Of a stretch of DNA of 64,000 nt, positions 46,730 through 60,565 are shown piece by piece; position 1 is the first letter of the stretch; the number at the start of each line of letters is the position of its first letter. A program made the position numbers and the translations under genes. This DNA comes from Laccaria trichodermophora (Eukaryota; Basidiomycota; Agaricomycetes; Agaricales; Hydnangiaceae). The notes below the pieces were generated by a model, which was given only the letters and a program-made list of their open reading frames with translations, searched no databases and was not told where the DNA came from. The DNA lies in NCBI GenBank assembly GCA_018417955.1, contig JACTVC010000001.1, positions 868,001 to 932,000 of the forward strand, written 5' to 3'.

Positions 46730-49700
46730 TCATAGTGGTGGTGGGATATATATATCGTGCCGTATCTCATGATCAGTGTGGGTATGTCGAGGCAGCTGCG
46801 GCCGGGATGAAGACATGGATTGGTCGCACGATATAACTTGATCCAAACTTCGGTGACGCGACTGACGCGCTGCGGTGTATGTTACGTCGGCTGCTGGCGA
46901 CGTGGTGACGCTGTTTCTTGGTGTATTCTTCATCACCAAAAATGGTGGAGATGGCAATCGTGGGGGTATTGGTCTGTGGTAACCAGATTCAAGTGGACGA
47001 GGGTATACAAGATAATCCTTCTCTGGCGGTATTGGAGGGTTATCGGTGCTGGCGACATCGACACTCAGCCGATCAAACGGTGCATCCAAGGGGTGGATAG
47101 CAATGTCAGGCCCAACCAACCTTCTATCCCTCATGATACCAATTTCATCCGAAGGAAGAATGCCAATTGTCGAATTTGTAGCGTGACTTTGTAGTGTCCT
47201 CTTCGAGGAACTGACCCCCCTCGCAGATGAAGACAAAAAAGAATGGGCACTGTCGGTTTCGCGGTCGCGGAGGGATCCATTATCAGGCTGAGGGAATATT
47301 CGAGCAAGGAGGCTATCAGAGCGGTGGTTGGGGGCAGGAGTCACGGGTACACTAGCTACCCGATGAGCCTGGCTGTGGCTCAGAGCTGGCCCGCCGTTGG
47401 GAAGCTCAGAGAAATGTCTACTCTGATTCCGGGGGTACTGCGAGCGCCTATGATTATGATAGACGGAGAGAGGTGCTAAGATATCGGCCTCTGCTCGGTG
47501 ATCACTAGCATGTCGCTCAGAGTCCATGCCACAGGTCGGCATGTCAGCATGATCCTGTAAAAGACGCTGATGTGCTTCCTCCCGACGTGAGTGTGAGGTG
47601 CGTCTAAGTCTCCTTTGGGCATAGGGAGCCAGCTGGTCTGTTTCCTCGTGTCCAGTTTGAGAAATGCGATCGTAGACAGTACGCCACCATGAGCGTTTAT
47701 TTCGTTGATGTCGAGGATTGTCATCACTCGAGCCAACATTAAGCGGGGTTGGCTCATCATGGCTAGGACGCAAGCCTACCCCACGTCTCCCAAGTTCCCT
47801 TTCTATCTGCGCCGCCAAGCCTTCACTCCGTCCTCGCCGCAGGTAGCCAAGTCCATAACCGTAATTATCACCTGTCCCGAGCCATTGTCTTTCTCCTCCT
47901 ACTTCTATTTGGACTTCCTGGTCAACCTCGACTGTCACAGCCGGATGAGTAGCTAATTTTCCCCCGAGGTTGTGTGAGCCTTTGAGGTTTTTTTCCTGTC
48001 CAGCGTAGGCTAGACGTGACCGCCCAAAAGCTTCCTCATAATGAGCTGCTCGTCGCACTCCGAAGTCCGGTGAGGGTTCCTTTCCTCTTACTTTGTCCAG
48101 CAAATAGATACAGCCAATCCAAATTTCCCGGAATGTCTCACGAAAGTCCAGAGCATGAGCAAGTGAACGAAGTCGAGATGTTTGGACAGGAGCCGCACCA
48201 ACGAACTTCGAGTCTTGCTTAGGTCGATATTCCTTGTAGGTAAATGCTTTTATATGAACAAAAGCAAATATCCTACGGAGACTCAGTGGCAGAACGCTGA
48301 ATCTTGAAAAATATCTTACATCATCTCAAAGGTTTCCAAAAGGGCGCCGATGCCGATGTTTATGTCCTCCGCTGTCATGTATGTAGTCTGTGAATAATTA
48401 GTGGCTGGAACTAACGTCTACAACCGTATTATTACGTACGTCCTTCACCACCCCAAACATGCTGAGTACGGAGAGAAAGGTCGCTTGCCAGAAGGTGAGA
48501 AAAACTGAAGAAATTTATTAGGACGTCCCTCGGACAAAGCCTTACCTATTGAAATTGACTTACCCACGGCTTTGACAGAAAACAACTTGAGCAAAGGACG
48601 ATGGCGTTCAACGTCCTTAGCTATACATAAATAGAGTTGGATCAAACAATACATGGCCACAGTGACAGACAAGGAGATGATGACGACGATCTACAGGCTT
48701 TGGTTAGATGAATTTTATTTTCCACAGGGGCACACGAACGTAGACATGTCCCCACCCTGGACCCCAGGATGACTCGCAATACAGCCCATTGTAATCCAGA
48801 ATGACAGCGGCCAGAGTGGTACTGCGGTCTCGGTGAATAACAGGCTTCTAAAACAAGTTGGCAGCTCACATTGGCCTAACAACGCAGTACTGAAGAATTC
48901 CCCATTTCATTAGCTGTAAAAAATATAGTCCGTCCTAAAATGACATAGTGAGATACCCTGAGACGATAAAAAGAAATGATAATCTCTACCGATGGTTTCC
49001 ATTTGATAAATCCAAGGGGAAAAGCCCACCGTTTCATAGCCTCTCCCTTCTGTCTTACAACCCTATCGGCATCGCGAGAAAGTCCGACTTTCAGGAGAAC
49101 CAACTTCTGTTCCTCGACATCAGGTGATACATAGTTGAGGAGCAAGTAGAAAAAGGCAGTGAGAACAATGGCTTCATAAGCATCTCGAACGAGAATCAGA
49201 GGTGTTGAGTGATCCTACATCCACACCATTAGGATATTTTAGTAGAAGTAGAAGCCGCTCAACCCACCAAGAAGAGGTAGGAGGCAAAGCTGATGAGAGC
49301 ATATATTGGCACAAGAAATAGAAGCCGTATGATGTCTGAAAGGATGAGAGTTAATGAGTAGAAGAACTTGAATGGCGGCGAACTTGCACCGTTGTTCCCT
49401 CTTCTAGAGTTATAATTGATGAATAAGACAGGGGTCCTAGGATGCCATGTCCAGAGATCTTACATTCGTATACCACTGCAAATGTTTGTTGATGAGCCAA
49501 AATGAGACCACCGTAGCGACCGTAGCAAATCCACCTGCGACAATCCAGCCAACCTAATGATTGATGAGTCCAGGTAGGGTTTAGGGAGGACCCGGGAATA
49601 AATACATGGTGAGCTTGCGAATGAGTATATCAGTCCCAAAGGTATTCTCCAGAAAGAAGCTCTAACACCATACCCTGGAAGACCGCATCGCCATTCTGGA

Positions 49701-49758
49701 AGAGAGCTGGGGGAGTCTGGGCATCGTGCTTGAAGCAAGTTGTGTTTGAAGACACCAT
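46730..49758 (-). CDS. TMEM184 / Ost-alpha (DUF300) type membrane protein
   Basis: Seven-helix membrane protein of the organic solute transporter Ost-alpha/TMEM184 family. ATG at 49758 opens MVSSNTTCFKHDAQ. TM segments include WIVAGGFATVATVVSFWLI, IIRLLFLVPIYALISFASYL and AYEAIVLTAFFYLLLNYVSP. Family blocks follow: MKRWAFPLGFIKWKPS, FLQLMKWGILQYCVVRP, VILDYNGLYCESSWGPGWGH, YCLIQLYLCIAKDVERHRPL and MTAEDINIGIGALLETFEM. The last exon (48103-46730) adds about 450 residues that are polar, Ser/Arg/Pro-rich and probably disordered. TMEM184-like proteins in other organisms often lack so long a tail. Transcribed divergently from TRP1 across 238 bp. Confidence 0.85.
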
Positions 49759-49996
49759 CGCTCCGAAGTCGGTTATCGTAAAATCGTTAAATGGGTAATA
49801 TCGCTTGGGCTTTGTGCTACATCCCAGGCTAGCAAGCTAATGAGAGAGTGTCTCTGCCACTGTCGTCACTGGAGGAGTGCAGTGAGCATGGCGGAGGCCA
49901 AGAAGAGGCCCTGAGCTTGGCTGATTTGCCAAATAGGGAATTTAGGATTTCGACCAGTTCTCCCCGTTCCCCCATCAACTCTGATAAGCTCTTACG
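49759..49996. promoter_or_regulatory. Shared promoter region of the TMEM184-like gene and TRP1
   Basis: The 238 bp between the two divergent start codons must hold both promoters. No TATA box or named site was recognised. Confidence 0.4.
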
Positions 49997-52660
49997 ATGG
50001 CCAGCAAAGACCTATCATGCGAAGATTTATTGCCCCCTTCCCTTTCTGCGCAACTCGATGTGCTTTTGATTGACAATTTTGACTCCTTCACTTGGAATCT
50101 ATATCAGCAACTTTCTCTTCAAGGTGCAGATGTCACCGTCATTCGGAATGATGCTGTCCATCCATCCTTGCTTCCGAAATTGAGGATAAATTTCCTTATC
50201 ATTTCACCTGGACCTGGCCACCCTCAGACGGATTCCGGAATCTCAAAGACTGCGATTGAGTACTTCCAAGGCAAAGTACCTATTCTCGGCGTGTGTATGG
50301 GACTAGAGTGCTTGGTTGATCTCTATGGAGGACAAATAGCGTGCGTACCGTGTTCTTGTGATTCGGTTCAGCAGAGTGGGGAAGGCACCTACAGACAATG
50401 TTTACTATGCCATGCTGATGTCGTCCGTTGCTGACCTTTGCGCAACAGTTACGCAGGCGAAATCATGCACGGAAAAGTCAGCCGAATAAGACACGATAAC
50501 CGAGGCTGCTTCAGAGGTATCCCTCAAGGAATCAAGTCAATCCGATACCACTCACTCAGTGCTGCCCATGCGTCACTCCCAGCCGAACTTGCAATCACTT
50601 CTGCCACGGAGGAATCCGGCGTCATTATGGGCGTTAGGCACCGCAAATATACGCTGGAAGCTGTTCAATATCACCCAGAGAGCATCCTCAGCGAAGGAGG
50701 TGATGATCTTATCCGAAATTTTCTAGCCCTTCGTGGTGGGTTGTGGGAAGAAAATCCAGAAGCTCGGGTCCTCGATAGTTCCCTTCCACCATTTCCTCTT
50801 GAGGCGCTCCCACAAGACGTACTTTCCAAACCAGGCGCGACTAAAAGTATACCTTCGATCCTCGAAAAAATCTACGCCCAGCGATTGGCAGACGTCTCTC
50901 AAGCAGAATCTACAGCAGGGACAACGTTAACAGACTTAAAGACTCTTTTGTCTCTCAACATTGCCCCTCCCTTGATTCCGTTCGTCTCTCGTATTAAAGA
51001 CACTCCATCTGACCGTCCTGCCTTGTTCGCTGAAATCAAGCGTGCATCGCCATCCAAGGGCCCGATCTCGATTACCACATCTCCTGCTGCGCAAGCCCTT
51101 ACTTACGCCCTTTCAGGGGCACAAACCATCTCAGTCCTTACCGAGCCTAAGTGGTTCCTTGGTTCACTTCAGGACATGCTCCACGTCCGCTTGAGCGTGG
51201 CCCATCTCCCAAACCGCCCTGCAATTCTACGCAAGGATTTTATCCTGAGTCGTTATCAGATCGTGGAGTCCCGCTTATGGGGCGCAGACACTATCTTGTT
51301 GATTGTGAGCATGCTTTCAGAGGCGTTACTACGTGATCTCTACAAGTACAGCCTGGAGTTCGGCATGGAGCCTTTGGTTGAAGTTAACAACGCCAAGGAG
51401 ATGGAGCTCGCGTTATCCTTACCAGCGAAGGTCATCGGCGTCAACAATCGGAATTTACATGATTTCCAGGTAGACATGGGAACAACAAGTAGGTTAAGCG
51501 ATATGGTGAAGGGCAAAGACGTTGTTTTGTGTGCTTTGAGCGGGATAGCAACTTCAGAAGACGTGAAACGCTACCAATCAGACGGAGTTGGAGCCATTCT
51601 CGTTGGAGAGAGCTTGATGCGAGCAAAGGACACCGAGGCTTTCATTCACAAGTTACTTTCGATCACAGAACCCACGTCTCTCACACCGAAATGGCGCTTC
51701 CGGTCGCCTCTTGTAAAAATTTGTGGCATACGATCAAAGGAGGAGGCCTTGGCGGTAGCAGCTGCCGGGGCGGACATGCTTGGTCTAATGTTCGTTGAGA
51801 AGTCAAAAAGACATATCGATTTGGAAACGGCCAAAGAGATTTCACGAGCCATTCGTGAACTGGGATTCACACAGCCGTCCCCACCCTCTCCGACTGACGA
51901 ACAATATGAAGTTCCCAATGCCCCCTGGTTTACCACACACGCAACGCGTCTCTCAAACACTCTATCGCGCCCTCTCTTAGTTGGTGTTTTCCAAAACGCA
52001 ACACTCTCCACAATTCTGCGTGCAGTTTCGCAAGCACAACTTGACATGGTTCAACTTCATGGTGCTGAGCCGATAGACTGGGTGCATCATATTCCCGTAC
52101 CGGTAATCCGCGTCTTCCACATTGGAGAGAACGGCACCGGGGCGGAAGGAATCACTCGCGGGGGTAAGCATCAATTTATCTTACTTGACAGCTTGAGAGA
52201 GGATGGTATGAGCGGAGGGACCGGGAAAGTTATGGATCTGGAATCTGCGAAAACAATCGTGGATAGTGGTGAAATTTTGACCAGTACTCGAGTTTCGTAC
52301 AACAAAGAGAAGCAAACTGAACAAAAGGAGGCTGTCGAAGGCGCTCAGGACCTCCCTGAGAAGGAGACGTCTCCAGCAGTCGTTCCTGCCAACGATGCCA
52401 TCTCTGAACTTCGAAATGATGCTATCACCTCTCCCGCTAGATATCCCCTTCCAATCATCCTCGCTGGTGGCTTAACACCAGAGAACATCGCGTCAGTTAT
52501 CGCTCAGGTGAATCCCTGGGCGGTAGATGTCAGCGGAGGTGTAGAAAACAACGAGGGAACCGGGAAGGATCTGGCCAAAGTGCAGAATTTCATAGCCAAT
52601 GCGAAGGGGTTGGTTTCTTCCGAGCAGGAATTGGAAGAAGATGCCGACGCGTTACATTAG
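49997..52660 (+). CDS. TRP1: Trifunctional tryptophan biosynthesis protein (GATase-IGPS-PRAI)
   Basis: Single chain of about 850 aa that carries three steps of tryptophan synthesis. The N-terminal glutamine amidotransferase supplies ammonia to anthranilate synthase: LLIDNFDSFTWNLYQQLS, ISPGPGHPQTDSGIS, the nucleophile in LGVCMGLECLVDLYGG and the His-Glu pair in AVQYHPESILSEGG. Indole-3-glycerol-phosphate synthase follows (FAEIKRASPSKGPIS, RKDFILSRYQIVESRLWGAD, VIGVNNRNLHDFQVD, GVGAILVGESLMR). Phosphoribosylanthranilate isomerase is last (VKICGIRSKEEALAVAAAGA, MVQLHGAEP, PIILAGGLTPENIASVI, AVDVSGGVE). One intron, 50341-50448, splits Ala in GGQIA/YAGEIMHGK. No lesions. This fused order is the fungal TRP1/trpC arrangement. 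TAG at 52658. Confidence 0.96.
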
Positions 52661-52863
52661 CGAGCTGCCAGTTGCGAACCACTCTAAAAATGTATCACAC
52701 AATCTCGCTGTCGAAAATTTATATTCTATACGTATCAAAATTGCATACAGGAGGTATCACTATATAATTACATTTCCCTTGCATCCAATACAATCAAGTT
52801 CACAAATATACCGCACACAAAAGCTGGTCAAATCAGTTCAGATCTAGGCATAAAATGGGCATT

Positions 52864-54704
<1,841 letters not shown>

Positions 54705-55210
54705 GATGACAAGATGTAAATGGCAGAACTAGTTGCTGATAGAGATCAGTGTAATAGAGAACCAGTTGAAGGAGGAGACTAACTTGAGCAGTCACGGTAT
54801 CAATCTAATCTATATAAACAACCGCAAATAGCGCGCAAATAGCGTTCCCAGAAACTCACGCTCTGCGAAAAGGTGCATAAAGGTTTGCTCTGCCTGTACC
54901 ACGGCTTGCTGACCGCTCGCTCTTTGCAGTCTGACCTTCGTTCTCCGTACGGGGATGGCGGGAGCGAGGAGACCCACCCTAGGATTACCCGGCACACCGA
55001 TCGCAGACTGCACAGAAAATCCCCAGAAAGGAGGCCGATCGGGGGAACACCCTGTGGAAGGCGCACTCGTCACTGAGTGCGATCACCTTGATAGCGGAAG
55101 GCGCTCAAGGTTTCCCCTCTTATAAAAACTGTGACTAGGGATGTTTGAACCTCGATAGCAGGTATAGGAGTCCGATTACAGGTTGCATTCAACAATCCTC
55201 GGCCATCATC
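54705..55210. promoter_or_regulatory. Divergent promoter region, SLT2 and kinase-like gene
   Basis: About 505 bp. TATAAAA at 55121-55127 lies 84-90 bp before the start codon of the kinase-like gene on the + strand. No gene is evident inside; the short frames at about 54800-55076 do not resemble known proteins. Confidence 0.4.
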
Positions 55211-57124
55211 ATGTCCAACCTACATAATTTCCTGGTGGAACATGCGATGTTCCCATCCCCTCAACCTAATGAAGACTCATCTACCGACATCACAGACATA
55301 TCTCTAGTTGAAGTCCCGTTGCTCGAGAGGGAATGGAAAGCCAAACATGCTGTGCGAGACACTACCCTTGTTCAGAAACTTTGCAGCACTCTCCAGAACG
55401 TCCTTGGAGATACCCTCTTATCAGCGGATGCCGAAAATAAACTCCTATCACGGTTTTCACCTCGGATACAGCTTGGTGCGTTTGGTCGAGAAGACTCTAA
55501 CTGGATACGGAATCCAAGTGAAAGGCATGTAAGTTTCTAGTTCTTCGTTCAATGTCCAGTAATTTGGGCTGATCTTTGGATCAGAGTCAGACTCTGTTGT
55601 CCATAGGTGTACTTGACACTTTAGGGGACTGCTTGTGGTTATACGGTAGACACAACCTGGCAAAAACAGAAAAGTTGCGGACAGAGGGAGCTCCAGGATT
55701 GACTATGGTTTAGAAGTGGAAGGCAAAGATGGGAGTCTCCTCGAGGTGACATCCCCATCGGTCATGAATAATGTTCGCGGGCTGTTACCGCAGAATGGTA
55801 TCGAGCTGTCGTGGGCTCCCGGTCAAACTTTGGCACCGAAGATACTTTCAAAGGTGAGTATACTACCTTCGTCACCTACAACGCTGGCGTTTAAGAAATA
55901 CATCTAGGCTGCATTGACTCTGGGTCTACGACGGATGGAGTGGCTCTTTATTACCTGTCATAATTACTGGATCGTATGCCGCCTTGTGAGGGACAATCAC
56001 CACCCCTTCCTTGCCTACTCGCCAATGATCAACATCGATGACTCTTCAGTGCCTTTTCGAGCACTCTTTGGTGCCATGTTGTCCGTTGTCAAGAATGTTC
56101 CTGTCGAGCCTACCGAATTCAATCCCAATATGGAACTCGATACTCTCAATGAACAAGACGAGGGTCCTTCACCTGAAGATTACATCGATGATCGCTCACC
56201 GCATTCAGGTAGTTTAATAGCGAACGATCCTCCGAATACCCGTAACTGTCACCACACTGGCCAGAGGAAGGCTGAGTCCCGGCTGATGGTTTGTCCACGC
56301 CTCCTGTTGCCCCTCTTTTGCCTTACTCTTTTATTTCTTAGATCACTTCGTCCTCCCAAAATTCGCCTGAATCCTCCCAAATCTGGATACATCTCCACCC
56401 CTTCTCAAACAATATTCTTGCCCTTCCGCTGTGCGCCAATGATGGGAATCGGCGCTTGTGGTTGACCCGGTTTGTGGGGTCGGGGTCAACTGGCAATGCC
56501 TGGCAATGTTGCTTTGATGGCAGCGTTGACTTTCTCGTCGTCAAGATTGTTGAGGTGCTACGACGTGCTGACGCAGACAAGCGACAACGGCTCCATGATG
56601 AGTTCAACATCTACCTTACCTTGGAGCAGGCATACCAATCTCGTCAATCACGTAATCGTGTCGCTCCCCAATGCTATGGTGCATTCGAAGGCAATGGCGT
56701 GGCCGTTCTCATTCTCGATTTATGTGATGGCGTTCTGAATGAGTGGGAAGAGCTTAACGACTCTGAGCGGTAAGCAGTAGCAATCATGCCGAAGCAATTG
56801 CTCTCATTGATGATCACGATTTGCTGCAGATCTCAAGTGTATAAGTTGGCACGGGACCTTCATTGTATTGGGATAAGTCATGGAGACCTCGAGCCCCGGA
56901 ATATTGCGCGTACTCGCGAAGGAGGGTTCTGCCTCATTGACTTTTCGGAGAGCAGAAGGCACACTTGCAAGGGGAGCAAGGTACATGACACTTCACTCAC
57001 TTGGTTGTTTACTAATCAGGCTGCCCCATCAAAACAGAGGTGTGTTGAACTGCAAATATTGCGAAAGCAGTTGTGGAAACGACAGCGTAGTATTGCCGCA
57101 ATGGATGGACATATCCGGACTTAA
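55211..57124 (+). CDS. Fungal protein-kinase-like protein
   Basis: MSNLHNFLVEHAMFPSPQPN opens a roughly 280-residue N-terminal region (LFITCHNYWIVCRLVRDNHH, FLAYSPMINIDDSSVPFRAL) with an acidic linker. A diverged kinase fold follows: LWLTRFVGSGSTGNAWQCCF as Gly-rich loop, VDFLVVKIVE as the Lys strand, VAVLILDLCDG as hinge. The catalytic loop is GISHGDLEPRNIARTREGG and the metal-binding motif CLIDFSESRRH. HGDL-x(3)-N with DF instead of HRD/DFG recalls fungal-specific or aminoglycoside-kinase-like families. Several introns; the end after CKGSK is uncertain (stop used at 57122). The substrate is unknown. A second, shortened copy lies at 61362-62540. Confidence 0.65.
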
Positions 57125-57260
57125 AGTACCTTACTGGACTGCAAAGTGACTTCCGGGTTTGGATACCTGTATGAATACCATTACAAGAACTTGAAAGCGA
57201 GAGGAATCATATATGGATTTCTTTAGATATATGAGCAACACTGTCTTGGTCTCTAGTCTA

Positions 57261-57544
57261 TTAACCAGATAACCGCGCATTTAATTTTGATGTCTCGTAC
57301 GCCGAACTCTTGGCCCGGTCCTGTTTCCCCGCAGTTTCTGTCTGGCTGAAAGCAAATCCACAGTTCCGTCGCATGCACTGCGTTGCACGGACTTTCTTGA
57401 TCGCCTTTTGAAACCTGCAAGGTGTCAGAGTAACGGAATTTGTGGAAACATCCAGTTTATACATACCGTTCTTGACTCAGGAATGTTGTACTTTCGAGGT
57501 TCCTGTGCGATGTGATATGATGACGGCATGTGCGTTCTGCGATA
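57261..57544 (-). other. Possible small two-exon frame, conserved in the second copy
   Basis: On the minus strand MPSSYHIAQEPRKYNIPES (about 57528) may join, through a GTATGT...TTGCAG intron, to a short exon with RATQCMRRN...FSQTE. A related segment (ATQRMRQ...FSQVE) lies at about 62810-62900 next to the truncated second kinase-like copy. It may be part of the duplicated flank rather than a gene. The frame across the intron is not certain. Confidence 0.25.
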
Positions 57545-57563
57545 CTTGTAGACAAGGGTCACC

Positions 57564-57960
57564 TTAAGCTACTACTAGCCATTCAAACTCTTTCCAGACA
57601 GAGTCCCGCACGAGGCCGAAGAGCGGGATAAAGATGGCACTATTCGTCCACAACCGATGAACGATGGCAGGATATTTTCCAATAGGAAGAGCGACGACCG
57701 CATAGAGGGGTAGAAAATACTTGGTGAATATGAACGACCCAAGAATAGCCAAACCAAAGATGAGAAAGTTTACGAGGCTACTTCCCCAAAGGCGAACATA
57801 GTGCAATTTTTCCATAAACTTGAGGGGAAGGGAGGTCATTAAGAACGTTTGCCAGGATTCAAGTGCAACAACTTGGTACTCAGAGATCGGCGCAGCCTTG
57901 CCCAGCACGGTGAGAAGGAAAGCAGGGTACAGAGTGGTCCCTCAGCACCAATGACCACTG
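57564..57960 (-). CDS. Fragment of an unidentified membrane protein
   Basis: The minus-strand frame between a TGA near 57945 and the stop at 57564 reads LYPAFLLTVLGKAAP..., LWGSSLVNFLIFGLAILGSF, IFTKYFLPLYAVVALPIGKY and SAIFIPLFGLVRDSVW. There are two to three hydrophobic stretches. No start ATG fits well, so it is either the last exon of a spliced gene or a relic. I do not recognise the family. Confidence 0.3.
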
Positions 57961-58983
57961 TCAAAACCATCCGACGGACCTTGAGCCATATAAAATCTCT
58001 GGGTCGTGGTCAAAGAAACCCCAATTCAATAAAAAGATGAATAAATATCTCACAAGGCTATGCATAATATAGAGCATTTGCAATCCAAAGCCAAAACTTC
58101 GCCGTCTCATTTCTCTCACCAAGGATATCGGATAAAGTATCGGTCCAATATTCTTGCTGATACAAACTGGTCGAAAATTCAGATAAGAAGTGGATGGAGG
58201 ACCGCAAAAACAATGTTATATGTACATGGACATCCATGATTCGTAGGTTCAAGTTGTTGAAAAACAAATGCTGAATTGCCAAGTTTAGCTCATAGGCAGA
58301 GAAATACAGATCTTCGATACATACCCAAAAGTGCGTCATATACTACAACACAATATTCTTGTAGACCGAATCTAGAGAAAAACGGTCTGGATTAAGCAAG
58401 CACTTGAGTTTGGTCATCCTTCTGTAACTCCAGGCGCCATGAACTAGAAGCAGTTTCTTTTTTATTACTAGAGTTTGACATTGTTCCAATGTCAACAATA
58501 ACCTTGCTTGTATTTTGACCATTGGCACTGGCATGCGTACATTCACACAAAATTGTCTCACTGATTCTGTCATATTTCAGTTCAATCTGTAATTTGAGCA
58601 ACTTCCAATGTTCTTTTTGCTCCTGTAGCTTAATTTTATTTTTCAGTCTGCTCGAAAATCTTAGATACCATCAACTTGAAATCAGCTGAAAATACAGAGA
58701 TACTATCAAACATACTTAGTTGTGGAGGGTGAAAATGTGGTAAGTACTACTGAATGTGAAAGTGGAGAGAGTCGGGGGGAGGGCACAGCACTGCCATGCT
58801 TGCAGTGTGAAGCAGAGGATGTAGTATACAATTGTTCAGTCATTCGGCACTGTGAGATCGTGATTTGAGGTCCGAGATGGTGGAATTGGTTGAAGCGAGG
58901 TGATTTGGGGGTGGGAGGGAGCTTACTTTGTATGGTTAGGTTTGGCAGCCGCCACCCGTGGAAACTCAACCATATAACATGCG

Positions 58984-59496
58984 AATGCTGAACAGTCTAG
59001 AGCAGTCTACTGGATTTCGGATGTAATAAAATGGATATATGACCTTGGGCAGGTACGCTTTGATGGCAATCCCAACCACACATGCCAAACAGTCTAGAGC
59101 GGTCTACTGGATTTCAGATGTAATAAAAGGGATATATGACCTTGGGGAGGTACGCTTTGATGGCAATCCCAACCATACAACATGCTGTGCAGTCTAAACC
59201 GCTCTACCATAGAATTATGACAGTGGAAACAGACCTTGACAAGCAAGTAACTTCCACTGTCATAATTCTATGGTAGAGCGGTTTAGACTGCACAGCATGT
59301 TGTATGGTTGGGATTGCCATCAAAGCGTACCTCCCCAAGGTCATATATCCCTTTTATTACATCCGAAATCCAGTAGACCGCTCTAGACTGCTTAGCATGT
59401 TTGGTTGGGATTGCCATCAAAGTGTACCTCCCCAAGGTCATATATCCCTTTTATTACATCCGAAATCTGGTAGACCACTCTAGACTGTTCAGCATT
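58984..59496. mobile_element. Foldback MITE, about 510 bp
   Basis: A near-perfect palindrome: each arm (58984 to about 59228 and about 59252-59496) consists of two roughly 103-bp units with CAGTCTAGAGC(A/G)GTCTACTGG, GATGTAATAAAAGGGATATA and TTTGATGGCAATCCCAACCA. The centre is about 22 bp (CAGACCTTGACAAGCAAGTAA). The ends read AATGCTGAACAGTCTAGAG and its complement. No coding sequence. Confidence 0.75.
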
Positions 59497-59984
59497 TAGG
59501 GTTGTGGTACATCTGTTCACAACATTAACTTGAGTCTGTGGTTAAATGTGATTTCATGGGTTCAATCCCTGTCATGTTATGAATGGTTTTTTTTATTAAC
59601 TTTTGTTCTTAGATACATCATCATTTCATTAATTGAAGAGAAAATACTATGGCGGTCTTGATAATTTTTGTATAATTTTTGTGATCACCCATTGTGATAT
59701 TTTGATGCGACAAATATATATGACATTCGCCACTCCCATAACACTTCAAAACAACAAATACATCATGGAGGAGCCTTGAGCACAGCAGGCTACTTTAATT
59801 TGTACTACTTACACCCTGTGAAAACCACGGCGGTTTAGTTTGGCTCGGATCTTCTCAGATCGGACGAACGAAAATTCAATAGATTTAAACTGACAACAAC
59901 TGATGATTTAGACTATATCCGATGAAAATATGCTCATATCAGCTGGGGTGAGCTCCTTTGCAGATCTAAAATGTTGCCAACTGA
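59497..59984. other. Spacer with a tRNA-like piece
   Basis: ATGGGTTCAATCCCTGTCATG at about 59558 looks like the B box and T arm of a decayed tRNA or SINE. Otherwise AT-rich, and I see nothing else. Confidence 0.35.
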
Positions 59985-60565
59985 TTACTGTCATGGGTCA
60001 GGAAGTGGGCCACCCTGACCAATGGGCCATTTTGCCTTTTCCTGTTAAATTGAGAGACATGAATTTAAGGTGTTATGCTACAAAGGTGCCTCCATAGGAC
60101 ATATACATAGACCAAAGAGCTCAAGTGGAGGGATGTGATGGTCATTTCTAAAAATGTGCCCGATCATCAAAAACTGCCCTAAAATGGCAGTTTCCTTATT
60201 TCACGTGGCCCACAAGTTTCAAATGTTGTTGAGCAGGACCAGGCAGCTCTAAAATCCTGAAAATATTTATGAAGCATCATCAAGTATGTGAGATTATATA
60301 AACTCAAAATCAAAGTGGTTCCATAAGTTGTAATGTGGTGAATCCCTCAGTGGCCCATTTCCGAGGCATTACCGCATTGCTGGACCACATGAGAAAGCAT
60401 CCAATATATTTCACGCAACAAGGATTTCTGGCCAGCTGGGGTTTTGTACAGCAAGTCGAGATGCTAATCTATGATATGAAACATACAAGCAACCTGAGAG
60501 GGTGATACATTCTCGCCCAAGGCTCTTTTGCCCTTAGGTGGCCCACTTCCTGGTCAGCAACAGTA
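59985..60565. mobile_element. Candidate TIR MITE, about 580 bp
   Basis: ACTGTCATGGGTCAGGAAG followed by TGGGCCACC (59987) is mirrored imperfectly by GGTGGCCCACTTCCTGGTC and AGCAACAGT (60536-60563). The interior repeats GTGGCCCAC-like words but has no coding sequence. Confidence 0.5.

Noticed and set aside
46820..47194. Plus-strand frames opposite the TMEM184-like tail
   Set aside because: They are shadows of the long minus-strand exon, which continues the membrane protein through in-frame splices.
54800..55073. Two overlapping minus-strand frames upstream of the kinase-like gene
   Set aside because: They overlap in different frames, lie in a promoter interval and show no family features.
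58343..58601. Minus-strand frame with GQNTSKVIVDIGTMSNSS as a possible retroelement protease
   Set aside because: DIGT lacks the DTG/DSG active-site pattern and no neighbouring gag or RT was found; only the 42-bp inverted pair was kept as a feature.
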